NCBI GenBank assembly: GCA_917880885.1
Contig: OU862919.1
Coordinates: forward strand, 46,909,058-46,973,057
Source of the DNA: Limnephilus marmoratus
Lineage: Eukaryota > Arthropoda > Insecta > Trichoptera > Limnephilidae
Direction of reading: 5' to 3'
Length of the DNA stretch: 64,000 nt
Positions 32,562 through 42,144 of the stretch are shown here, piece after piece. The stretch's first letter is position 1; every line of letters starts with the position of its first letter. The notes beneath the pieces were generated by a model. It was not told the origin of the DNA. It saw only the letters and a program-made list of their open reading frames with translations, and made no database searches. Both the position numbers and the translations under genes were made by a program.

Positions 32562-32885
32562 ATATAATCAGAGAAAACCGGAAATATGTCATTTTTAAAT
32601 CAAATCTAAACGTATTGACTCTTTTCCACAAAAAAATATAAATCGATTTCGAAAGATTTTTCTTTTATCTAGTAAACGCATGTTTTAAATTTTGAGAAAT
32701 TTTTTTTTTTTTAGTATAATAAGGTTACACCATAGGTCGTTGGCAGATTTGTTAAATTTGCAAACGAAAACTCTTATTTTACAAGACATATTTCACATCA
32801 TGTAATCATATATTATTGAAAATCAATACGTTATCTAGTAAACGCATGTTTCTATACGTATATTATCGTATCAATAAAATTTAAA
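32562..32885. repeat. Inverted copy of repeat at 10030-10345
   Basis: See 9590-10345. Diverged by substitutions and indels. It directly follows the 98-bp duplication. Confidence 0.6.
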
Positions 32886-33740
32886 AAAAAGCTGCAACAA
32901 TTAATTACAATATAAACACATATAAATTGCAGCCCGTGCTCTTGATAATATTAATATAATTTACATACAGCATTAGAAACTGCCCACATTTCCTGTAAAA
33001 GGGTGTTAAAATCAACAGAGTTCAAAAAAAGTTTACATCGTTATAACAGTGTAAGTTCCTACATTCTAGTTACTTATACAGCATAATTTTCCATTTACTG
33101 TGGTGGTAGTAGGAGATTTTCAAATATTGTTAGGTTATTCGTAACCCGGGAATGTTAGTATTTCTTAAAAAAAAAACCAAGCCATTCTTTGTTTTCCATC
33201 AAAGGAGTAAAACGTAAGAATGGTCAACAAGGGTGGTTTGCACTGTTTTATTTATTAAGGCACAGCGCGTTGATACCGGTAAAGTTGTCGAAATTCTCAG
33301 CGAGAGTATCCGCTAAGATCTTGCAGCTGCCGACCAGAAACTGAGAGTAGGTATTTAGGTACTTCCCCGGAAAGCTCTTTGTTCGACAGGGGTGCGGGGA
33401 GCCCGAGGGAGGGGGTGGGGGAGGTAAGAGGGAAAGTCAATCGATGGAGAGCGTAACTTCCCGTATTACGGCGGACGGAAGGCCAATTCTACAGACGCTG
33501 CAAAAACTGAGCACATAACTTTCAAGTTCCTTTGCAGAATAGCAAGTTTTTCACAGTTTTGGCGATCCTACATTATTAATCAATGCTGTGCTAACTACGT
33601 GAAAGCTTGTCAATAAGAGGAAGGGGAAGAAATTGAACACAAAAGTCCACATACTTTGATTATTCAGTGGTCGGAAATCGCAACACATCTCGTATCTGGT
33701 GACCGGACAACTCAGCACCGGACAACTAACAGTCAATAAT
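32886..33740. other. No gene recognised
   Basis: Unique AT-rich DNA, with a GC-richer patch at about 33365-33490 including GAGGGAGGGGGTGGGGG. No domain-bearing frame. Confidence 0.4.
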
Positions 33741-33742
33741 GT

Positions 33743-33960
33743 ATGCGTTAAGAAAATGAAGATAACGTTGGTAGTTCTTAGTCGAAGTATGATTCAGTTA
33801 AAAGTGACCGAATTGGATGTAGGTACCGTAGTTCAGTTGGTCGAGTACTTGCCATGTAAGCAAAGGGTCCTGGGTTCGTGTCCTAGTAGAGCGAATATCT
33901 TTTTCTGATATTTCTGTTTCCAGATTTTCGATTGAGTTTCGCTAATATTGTCTGCATTTA
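33743..33960 (+). repeat. Family L repeat, second copy
   Basis: Same order as 29164-29375: TGCGTTAAGAAAATGAAGAT, GTCGAAGTATGATTCAG, then a degraded tRNA-like block (33822-33893; GTTCAGTTGGTCGAG; GGGTTCGTGTCC) and ATTTTCGATTGAGTTTCG. Substitutions in the B box make it a relic. Confidence 0.75.
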
Positions 33961-34650
33961 ATTAAACTTTTATTTTATTCGCCTTCAAAAAAGTTTTTAG
34001 GCCCCACCCTGTACATATATTGCAAATGATTTTTTTACTCGACAGTCCATTTTCTTTGGTCAAAAATTAAAAATAATTTTTTGAAAATTGAAATGAATGC
34101 GAATTTAATTCAATCACGGCATTTAAAATACATTGCTCCGCCTATTAGTACGTCAAGCAATCTATTTCTAAAAGCCCACGTCTTGGTAATCAAAAAACGC
34201 AACGCATCTACGTTATATGCACCAGCTCTTTAAATTAGAAAACACGTCCTTCTCGACTGACAATCGGTGAAGAATTATTTACCCCAGACAATCACAAAAA
34301 TAATAATAAAATAATGTGACTGAACTACTGAGCATGTCAGTGATGCTAATGTAAAGAAATGAAATGTATTGAAACGAATGGTGCCTAACTGCCTACTGCG
34401 CCGCATTTTTTAAATTACGGAATTTAATGAAGTGTAATATTTGCACACTCAATAAGTGCACGTTTATCAGATTCAAAACAGATGTGTTAATTCACAGCTT
34501 ATTTGATTACTTCTATGAAGAGCGAAAACAGAAAGAGCATTAACCTGATTTCATAAAACCGACAAAAAATGTACATAGTAAACAGTTTTGCTACCCGACA
34601 TCGCCCGTGATCTAAATTCCAGTATAAATATGTTTATGGTCATATTTCCT
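33961..34650. other. No recognisable feature
   Basis: AT-rich, no long frame and no obvious repeat. Confidence 0.4.
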
Positions 34651-34654
34651 AAAC

Positions 34655-35070
34655 ATTCACAGTAATACGGAATTTTAGATTGGGGTAATGCTTATTCCAG
34701 TGCCCTCGACCCCATCATTAAAGCACAAAAACAAATCATAAAAATAATTCTTAAACTGCCGCTCACTACCAGCACTGATACGATCTTCAATACCTTCAAC
34801 GTTATGGACATAAAACAGCTCTACTAAAGATCAATTTTAGTTAATTTACACAAAACAACAAAACACTATACAAAGCTGCACAAACAAAGAACTTCTCCAA
34901 AATTCTTTTTCCAATACCACCTTTGGACAAAGACACTTTAAATACATAGCTTGCAAACTATACAATACACTACCAGCTACGACAGACAAACTGAATCCTT
35001 GACAAAATTCAAACAAGATACAAAGAAATGGATTGTAAGTACTACTAAGCCACACTAAAACATCTGTAAA
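34655..35070 (+). pseudogene. Degraded LINE RT C-terminal relic
   Basis: The plus-strand translation reads LDWGNAYSSALDPIIKAQKQ then IIKIILKLPL, the WG-containing block after the RT palm in Jockey/CR1-like ORF2 (compare WGGAADTYLNSLKINH in LINE3). Several stops and a frameshift follow, then a degraded C-terminus. Confidence 0.7.
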
Positions 35071-35172
35071 ATAAATCACACATAGACAGAAATAACAAAC
35101 ACACGACCTAACCCATATAAAATATTTCTATTTTTGAGAGTCATAATTCATGGTGGAATTCATTTATAATAT

Positions 35173-35203
35173 ATTATAATAAAACGAATATAAAACTTTA
35201 TTC
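35173..35203. repeat. Left 31-bp inverted repeat around LINE2
   Basis: Exact inverted complement of 39124-39154 (core AAAACGAATATAAAACTTTA). It lies just outside the 3' tail of LINE2. Homology ends abruptly on both sides. Confidence 0.9.
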
Positions 35204-35345
35204 GTAGAAACTAGCAACGACTTAGCAACATATATAATTATTATTATTTTTTTATTTTTTTTTATTTATTTATTGCAACATTTATTATAATTACAATTTT
35301 ACAACAAATATATACATTTTTTTTTACAGGTATTTTTTTTTTTAC

Positions 35346-35386
35346 TACCCTTCCATTTAAAGCATTTGCTTGTGTATGGAAGGGGA
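35346..35386 (-). ncRNA. LINE2 3'-UTR hairpin
   Basis: The outer stem CCCTTCCAT pairs with ATGGAAGGG, with a small inner stem (AAGCA/TGCTT). Comparable two-level hairpins occur at 57567-57597, 60788-60828, 61893-61922 and 63481-63518 with different stem sequences. Probably an RNA element of LINE 3' UTRs (inference). Confidence 0.6.
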
Positions 35387-35541
35387 GTGTACATAAATGC
35401 TATTAGTTATTAGTTATAAGTTAGTACTTAAATAATTAATTGTACATAAATATATGTGAGCTGCAGTATTTGTTTGATAATGGTGTGAATTTTTAAAAAA
35501 AAAAGAAAGAATGTAATGGAAAACTAAGGATATTTGTAAGA

Positions 35542-36471
35542 TTAATTGACAGTAATTTTTTTCTTAAGAATATTTTTAAAATGTCTCTTGACAGAGAGCA
35601 GTATTCGGGTTTTATCATTAATGCTTCTGATTTCTTCTGGTAGACGATTGAAAAAAGTTCTTCCCTGGTAAGTATAATGGTGCTGTGCAAAAGACGTATT
35701 TAGTTTTGGGCATAGAAAAACATGTTTAAGTCGAGTTCTGTTTTCATTTAAAAATGGATATTTATCTTTTTCCTTTATAATTTGAATCAATGAATTTTTA
35801 ATATATAAATCTTTAAATGTGGGTACTTGAAATTCTTCAAACAGGCGTTCTGTTGGGTGGTCTAAGGATTTTTTTAATATAATTTTAATAATTGTCCTTT
35901 GTACAATTTCTATTGGAAGAAGGTTACATTTATACGCGGATCCCCAACTAATAATAGCGTATTGTAGAGTGGATTGAACTAAGGCATAGTAGATTAAATA
36001 TAGATTTTTTATCGACAGAAAATTTCTAATTCTTAAAAATATATATATTAATTTTCTGATTTTGTTTACTACTTGACATATTTGTTCCTTCCATTTCAGA
36101 TTTTTGTCGATAATTACTCCAAGATATTTAATTTTATTTGTTGTTTTTAATATTGTACAGTTTGATTTGCAATAATTTTGGCTATGAATTTTAGTATTAT
36201 CGTGTATGACAATGTTAAAATTTTTGGGAGCATCGTTTGGATGGATTGCAAATGGAATTACAAATGTCTTTTCACTATTTAGTGATAGTAAATTAGTGTC
36301 GAAAAAATTCTTAAGCGTGTTGATGTCTTCTGTGGCCTTTAATTCTACATTTTCCCAAGTCTTTTCACTTATTATTAATACTGTATCGTCGGCGTATGAT
36401 GTAATTTGACCATTTAAATGTTGAAAAAAATTATCATTTACATATATGGTAAAAAAAATTGGTCCAAGCAC
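35542..36471 (-). pseudogene. LINE2 ORF2, RT C-terminal part
   Basis: 309 codons continuing the RT after a frameshift: LGPIFFTIYVND, SYADDTVLII (catalytic YADD intact), NKIKYLGVIIDKNLKW, then QYAIISWGSAYKCNLLP and the C-terminal AQHHYTYQGRTFFNRLPEEI block. The ORF ends close to the 3'-UTR hairpin. Together with 36434-38527 it makes a full ORF2 apart from the frame break inside the PQG...LGP region. Confidence 0.9.
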
Positions 36472-38527
36472 TCACTGTACCTTGCGGGATTCCAAAGCTT
36501 GAAATCTCTTGATCACTATTAACATGATTGATTTTTACCACTTGAGGGCGGTTTTTTAAGTAGTTTGTGATCCATTTAATCGCGTTGCCTTTAATGCCAA
36601 TATCATTTAATTTTTTTAATAGCATCTCATGGGATATGCTATCGAATGCCTTTCTGAGGTCAATAAATATACCCGCACATTTTTTACCTTTATCTAATGA
36701 TTCGTAAATGTATGAAGTTACGTTAGCAATGGCATCTTGTGTGCTGAGCGATTTAATAAAACCAAACTGGTTTTTGTGTAGTATTTTATTACTATCTAGG
36801 AAAATTAACAATTGTTTTTTTACTATTTTTTCAAATATCTTTCCTATGTTAGAAATTAGACAAATTAGGCGATAATTCGTTACTTGTTGCGGATCACCAG
36901 ATTTGTAAATAGGTGAGATTATTGTGTTTTTGTAATTCATTGGAAATATTCCTTTCGTTAAACTCAAGTTTATTAAATGAGTAATGGGTTTTATTAAGTA
37001 AGATTTCATAGATTTTAACATTTGTGCCGTAATAGAATCAAAACCGGGAGACGAACCTCCTTTCATATTTTCTATTATTTTTAAGATTTCACATTCTGTT
37101 GTTATTTCAAATGTTGAAAGTATATTACGTTTCTGTAATTTTTTATTTTTTTGTTTTTCTGGGTTAGAAGGCTTATGAATATTTTTCGCAAGATTTTTTC
37201 CAACATTTGCAAAGAAGGAATTAAATATGTTTGCACATTGTTTAGGCTGTAAATTGGCATCTATAATTTTTTTATCATGTTCGATGTACTTAATATTTTG
37301 TGTTTTTTTTGTATTGTCTATGGCCAAATTCACAGTTTTCCACATTTGTTTATGGTTATTTTCTGAAGATAATATTTTATTTTTAAAGAACTCTTCCTTA
37401 CTTTTTTTAATATAAGATGTTAATTTATTTTTATATTTTTTATAAAAAATATATGCTTTTTCATCATGGGGATTTTTTAAAGTTGTTTTGTAAAGTTTTT
37501 CTTTGTTTCTGATAGATATTATAAGTCCTTTGGTAATCCAAGGTTTTAAACATCTTAATTTTGATTTTATGTGTATTATTATTTCAGTTGTCGAATTTTT
37601 AATGTGTTGTGACAGGATTTTTTCAAAGTTTTTCGAACATATTTCGGTATCATCACTCTTTAAAACATTGTTCCAATTTTCCATTTTTAGTTTTTCAGAG
37701 AGAATAGTCATGTCTATTGTTGATTTTTTGGGTACTAAATTATGTTTTTTATGTTTAATATTATTATTATACAGAAGTAAGCATGAATGATGATCAGTTA
37801 TGTTAGTTTTCCAAACAATTGATTTTAGTTTGTGAAGATCTTTAATGTTTACGTTTGCCCAAATGTGATCTAAACAAGATGGAGTATGTTCTTTTATTTC
37901 TCTAGTATTTTTATTTATGCAAGATATGAAATTTTGTTCAGTCATACAATTGATGTATTCAGTTTTGTTACTATTTTCTATTTTTTCATTAATGTTCACA
38001 TTAAAATCACCCACCACGAAGCAGAGTTTATTTTTTAATTTTAATAATATGTATTTGAGGTCATTAATAAACGTAATAATACTTGAGCCATGCGTTCTAT
38101 AGATAGCTATTAAATGATATATTGATTTGCCGAGTTTGAAATGTACTTCGATGCAGTTTACCAAATGTATTGGGTGTTCTATAATGTTAACAATACTAAA
38201 TTTATTATTTGCAAATATTATTATTCCCGAATTTTTGTTGATATCTACTTTGGTAGAAATATAATTGTACTCCGGTAAGTGATAAGACGGTGACTCAGCG
38301 TTTGTAAATGTTTCAGTTAACACTATGAAGTCCGGCTTTTTAATTAAATTATTTATTTTTAGAATAAGTTCATCTAAATTTTTCTGAATGCTACGGATGT
38401 TTATGTGCATAATAATTATATCATTGATGTTTTTAGAAATAATTTTGTTACATGAATCAGTACAAATACATTCATATTCTTGAATTTTAATATTTAATTC
38501 TAATTCGCTATTTAAGAAATCATCCAT
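36434..38527 (-). pseudogene. LINE2 ORF2, endonuclease and RT N-terminal part
   Basis: 697 codons from an ATG at 38527. Endonuclease motifs: HINIRSIQ near 41, LTETFT near 70, VVGDFNVN near 172, SCLDHIWA near 220 and ITDHHSCLLL near 244. The RT begins after about 470: SPIYKSGDP, YRLICLISNIGKIFEKIV, KNQFGFIKSLSTQDA and IFIDLRKAFDSISHEML. The frame shifts just after GIPQGTVS, so the last dozen residues are off-frame. This enzyme nicks target DNA and primes reverse transcription. Confidence 0.9.
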
Positions 38528-38574
38528 TTAATTAATGTATTTTGCAAAATTATATATAATTTTTTATTTTTTTT

Positions 38575-39060
38575 TTATTCAATGTCGTAGTTTATTCTTT
38601 CTTTGGCTAATTTAAGCATGTAAGAACGGAACTTACATGTTTCGCTGTTTGTTCGGTGGTCTATTTCATTCATTTTACTGTTGAAGGAGTTTATTTCTTT
38701 CTTCTTGTTAGCTGAGTGACAGTTAGCGCATTTGGGCGGCAGTTCCAGGGATTTACACTCGGAGATGGGATGATCTTCTGAACAGTGCTTGCATGTTGGT
38801 TTATTCATTTTATTGTAGCATTTTTGTGCTGTGTGTCCGAATCTTTGACAATGGAAACATTGGGTAAGAACGTTACAATCGGTTACATAGATTCTCATGA
38901 ATCCTAGATGATTTTTTTTTCTATTTATAAGATGTAGTCTCAATTCTGGATTTGTTTGGAGAATTAAGTTTTTGCTGTTAGTTTTGATTAAAATCCTTGT
39001 AGACCACCCATCTCCACCTCCCCAATATGTTGTGTATATAAACCGTAGACTAAGAATTAT
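38575..39060 (-). pseudogene. LINE2 ORF1, C-terminal part with zinc knuckles
   Basis: The frame stays open upstream of the longest ATG/TTG-started ORF (38943) to about 39060, reading WGGGDGWSTRILIK and LILQTNPELRLHL. The C-terminal half has CFHCQRFGHTAQKC (C-x2-C-x4-H-x4-C), CKHCSEDHPISEC and CANCHSANKK, the gag-type knuckles of LINE ORF1. The N-terminal part is missing; sequence before about 39060 is the hammerhead-like motif. It ends 48 bases before ORF2. Confidence 0.75.
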
Positions 39061-39070
39061 TTGTGCCAGT

Positions 39071-39154
39071 CTGAAGATGGCTCTAACGAGCTGAAACCGG
39101 TTACGGTAAAATAAAATTAAGTGGAATAAAGTTTTATATTCGTTTTATTATAAT
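39071..39154 (+). ncRNA. Hammerhead-like motif and right 31-bp inverted repeat
   Basis: CTGAAGA, a GCTC/GAGC stem with a short loop, GAAA and CCGGTTA at 39071-39106, then AATAAAGTTTTATATTCG within the inverted repeat 39124-39154. CTGANGA...GAAA is the core layout of hammerhead ribozymes, known in Penelope-like retroelements. One extra T sits between CTGANGA and the stem, and helices I and III were not verified. Confidence 0.4.
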
Positions 39155-39454
39155 GTACCATATAAAATAAATTAAAATAATAGAAACCTGTCAAATTTAA
39201 TTCCATAAATAGATTTGACAGGATTTACTACTTTACTTCATCTCTTCAAATATTTATAAGACAACTCTCTTTAAAAGATTTACCCACACTTCTAATCAGC
39301 TTTCTGTTTTAATTGTGTTCAAATTAATATGTATTTTACCTTAAATATTCTTGTAACTACGATATTCATTTATATACCTCTACGCCCGTCTCGACACAGG
39401 TATATCCTAGTGAGCCAGGCACCGAAAAACCCAATGTAAATATACTTCGCATGG
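39155..39454. other. No recognisable feature
   Basis: AT-rich DNA between the LINE2 surroundings and the MITE fragment. Confidence 0.4.
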
Positions 39455-39579
39455 ATAAGGGGGTCTTCAAAATACCACGCTTGGTACAAATAAGCGGCGG
39501 GGGCCATAGGTTTTTGGTCACGGGGGGGGGGGGGGTTAAAAATTGCAAAAAGTTGGTCACGTAGTATGGGTACGTTCCC
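39455..39579 (-). mobile_element. PIF/Harbinger-type MITE fragment
   Basis: Reverse copy of 17656-17810, ending GTAGTATGGGTACGTTCCC, with GGTCTTCAAAATACCACGCT and a G-run inside. The other terminus is lost. Confidence 0.75.
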
Positions 39580-39592
39580 TTGTATGTAAAAG

Positions 39593-40246
39593 GGTGACCC
39601 GACAATTCGTCCTGCGACAATTCATCCGGCGACAGTTCATCCGGCCGACAGTTCATCCTGCCGACAGTTCATCCTGCCGACAGTTCATTGTGCCGACAAT
39701 TCATCCGGCGACGATTCATCCTGCCTGATCATTTAGAAGATTTTTATTAAGTAAGTATGCAAAGAGGATATACGGCCGTACAACAAAAATCGATATACTT
39801 ATATATGAAGGTTAGGTTAGGTTAGTTTAGGTTAGGTTAGGTAAGGTTAGGTTAGGTTAGGTTAGGTTAGGTTAAAAAAGTTATATTAGATGCAAGTAGG
39901 AATCTTTACCGTTCTTTGCTAAGCCGACTGCACGTATAAGTATGTCGTATTTTGTTATTCACGCATGCTTCTTCGGAGAGTCGAAATTATTGATAGTAAA
40001 AATAAATTACAGCGGATTTCCACTCAAGATGCCTTCAGATATAAGTATATTTGGTTGTACGGCCGTATATCCTCTTTGCATACTTACTTGAAGAAAAAAT
40101 CTTCTAAATGATCAGGCAGGATGAATTGTCGCCGGATGAATTGTCGGCGGGATGAACTGTCGGCAGGATGAACTGTCGGCCGGATGAACTGTCGCAGGAT
40201 GAACTGTCGCCGGATGAATTGTCGCAGGATGAACTGTCATGGAACC
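39593..40246. mobile_element. Foldback element 2, 9-bp TSD, telomeric core
   Basis: Starts GGTGACCCGACAATTCGTCC and ends with the complement of GGTTCCATGACAGTTCATCC, giving GGT...ACC ends. ATGTAAAAG flanks it exactly (39584-39592, 40247-40255). The arms are arrays of a 15-17-base unit (GACAGTTCATCCTGCC). An inner unique arm (AGGATATACGGCCGTACAA) is also inverted at 40056-40083. The centre carries the TTAGG block. Confidence 0.9.
39809..39874. repeat. Interstitial insect telomeric repeat (TTAGG)n
   Basis: About 13 pentamers of GGTTA with two variants (GTTTA, GTAAG). TTAGG is the ancestral insect telomere motif. Here it is inside a transposable element, not at a chromosome end. Confidence 0.9.
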
Positions 40247-40387
40247 ATGTAAAAGTGTACCCACTCCCTGGTACAGTGCTCGGATTACTCATAAACACCA
40301 CCAATGCAATTATAATGTAGTAAAACTCTAGCAAATTAAAGTAAAAAAATTATGTTTCGTAGTTACTAGTAGGGAATTTCAAAATGT

Positions 40388-41625
40388 TTTTTTTTAACGT
40401 TAACTCCACACAGGAGGCCCTGAGGAAAATAATTTCCCTCATTTCCTGTCATCTGGGATGCTGTGTGGAGGGTCTTTTTGAGGAGAGGAAGGAATGAACA
40501 TTGGTCTTGAAGAGACCCATGTTGTAGGAAAGAGGAAACACAGAGGCCGGCAAATCATTCCACCACCGAGCTGTTGAACACAAGAACGAGTAGAAGAAAC
40601 GACCCGTTCTCATGTGACAAATGTCAACCGTGTACAAATGTTGGGCACACGTTTGGCGTGTTTCCCGACTATGCACCGGTGCCGAAGGGATCAATGGCGC
40701 TAGTTCTTCGGAGCGTCTTCCATTGTAATACCGGTAGAACAAGGATAGCATTCCAACCCGACGCCTGTGCTCTAAAGATTGCAATCCGTCTGTCAAGATG
40801 GGAGAATCTATTAAACGGACCGCCCGTTTCTGCACAGAGTCGAGGGTATTTTTCAGGTATTTTGGAGCTCCAGACCAGAGGTGGCTGCCAAATTCAACCG
40901 TGGGGCGCACTTGTGATTTGTACAGGGTTAGCAGTTGTGTACTATTAAAGTACCTGCGGGCCCTGTACAGTACGCCCAGTTTTTGGGAGGCTAACTTTAC
41001 GCTGGTTTCGATGGAGCCCCCATACCTGAGCTGGTCACTTAGGGTTACACCAAGCATATCAATGGAGGGCCTGTTCGGAAGATTGCTACCGTTGAAAGAT
41101 AGTAGATTTTCATTTCGATCCCTTTTAGACGTAATCAGACATGATTGGGTCTTTGAAACATTAAATTCAACGAGATTATTTTTACCCCAAGAGAAAACAC
41201 TCTCGAGGTAATCGTCCATTCTTTGCTTCAAAGCCCTCCGAGCCATTGGAGTGTGTGAGCCCTTTGGGGGCTTGTCAAAGAAAAAGCTATGGTGAACTGT
41301 ACTGTCATCCGCATAACAATGAATTGGTGCACATGACAAAAGGTCGTTGATGTGCAACAAAAACAAAGTCGGAGACAGAACCGATCCCTGTGGGACGTCA
41401 GTATTTATCGAGTGTGAGGAAGAGGTGAAACCATCGGCTACCATCTGAATCGACATCCCCCTCAAAAAGTCGGCAATCCACATACACAGGGATGCGGGAA
41501 GTCCGTAAGAAGGCAGTTTGTTGACAAGTCCTCGGTGCCAAACCCGGTCAAAGGCCTTGAAGATGTCCAGTGCAACCGTTTGGGTCTCACCGAAACGTTC
41601 ATGTATATTAATGTACCAGAGGTTA
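40388..41625 (-). mobile_element. LINE4: 5'-truncated non-LTR retrotransposon
   Basis: A single RT frame plus 3' UTR on the minus strand. The 3' end has the stem-loop GGCCCTGAGG ... CCCTCA shared with family R. It is 5'-truncated inside the RT at about 41625. CR1/Jockey-like by motif. Confidence 0.85.
40449..41612 (-). pseudogene. LINE4 RT and C-terminal domain
   Basis: The longest ATG-started frame ends at 41483 (344 codons), but the frame stays open to about 41612, adding ERFGETQTVALDIFKAFDRV. It then shows VPQGSVLSPTLFLLHINDL and HCYADDSTVHHSF with catalytic aspartates intact, PSIDMLGVTLSDQL, the YKSQVRPTVEFGSHLWSG block and a C-terminus with LFKTNVHSFLSSKRPS. Upstream RT and all of the endonuclease and ORF1 are missing, so it cannot act alone. 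It could, in other genomic copies, supply the enzyme for family R (inference). Confidence 0.9.
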
Positions 41626-41787
41626 TGCTTCCCGGTGTTATTTTACAGCATATTTAATATACAAAACACGGTTCCATGACAACTCAACTCTTTGAAGTTA
41701 TTAAAAGCTATGAAAAATATAATTAATTTTTCAAAAGAAGCAAACACGTTGTAACTTGACATTTTAAATAAATAAAAAGAAAATACT

Positions 41788-42144
41788 TTGTTTTAAGTCA
41801 CTTTATTGTTATTTTTTCCGTCTACCGGTTTCGGTACCTCCGTACCATCATCAGGTTTTTTTTTTAGAGACAGTAAATTAGAGTGGGGGAGGAGAGAGTG
41901 GGATAACGGGAAACATAGGTACTTATAGTAGGGCTGAGTATTAAATTTAGTTGATTATTAATGATTTCAGCCTCTAAATTATTTAATCTTAAGCCTATCC
42001 CATTTTTGTGTAGGACTTTAATACCTGTATCCCGGTTAAAAGTGTGATCTTTATTAGTAGTATTTTTATATTCAGTCCTGATGATGGTACGGAGGTACCG
42101 AAACCGGTAGACGGAAAAAATAACAATAAAGTGACTTAAAACAA
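41788..42144. repeat. 68-bp inverted repeats with hammerhead-like cores
   Basis: 41788-41855 and 42077-42144 are exact inverted complements, separated by 221 bases. Each, read outward, contains CTGATGA, a GGTAC/GTACC stem with GGAG loop, GAAA, CCGGTAGACGG, then AATAAAGTGACTTAAAACAA. The layout resembles the hammerhead of Penelope-like element repeats. There is no RT nearby in the spacer. Confidence 0.8.

Larger units (their letters stand above)
35237..39070 (-). mobile_element. LINE2: non-LTR retrotransposon, truncated ORF1
   Basis: Minus-strand order: partial ORF1 with CCHC knuckles, ORF2 endonuclease and RT, a 3' UTR with a hairpin at 35346-35386 and a T/A-rich simple tail (35237-35290). 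Only one coding break, near 36470. The 5' part of ORF1 is missing. Like LINE3 in its EN and RT motifs. Confidence 0.85.

Noticed and set aside
39809..39874. True chromosome end
   Set aside because: The TTAGG block is internal to a transposable element bounded by a 9-bp TSD, with normal sequence on both sides.
40574..41211. Plus-strand frames of 124 and 137 codons
   Set aside because: Antisense shadows of the LINE4 RT frame.
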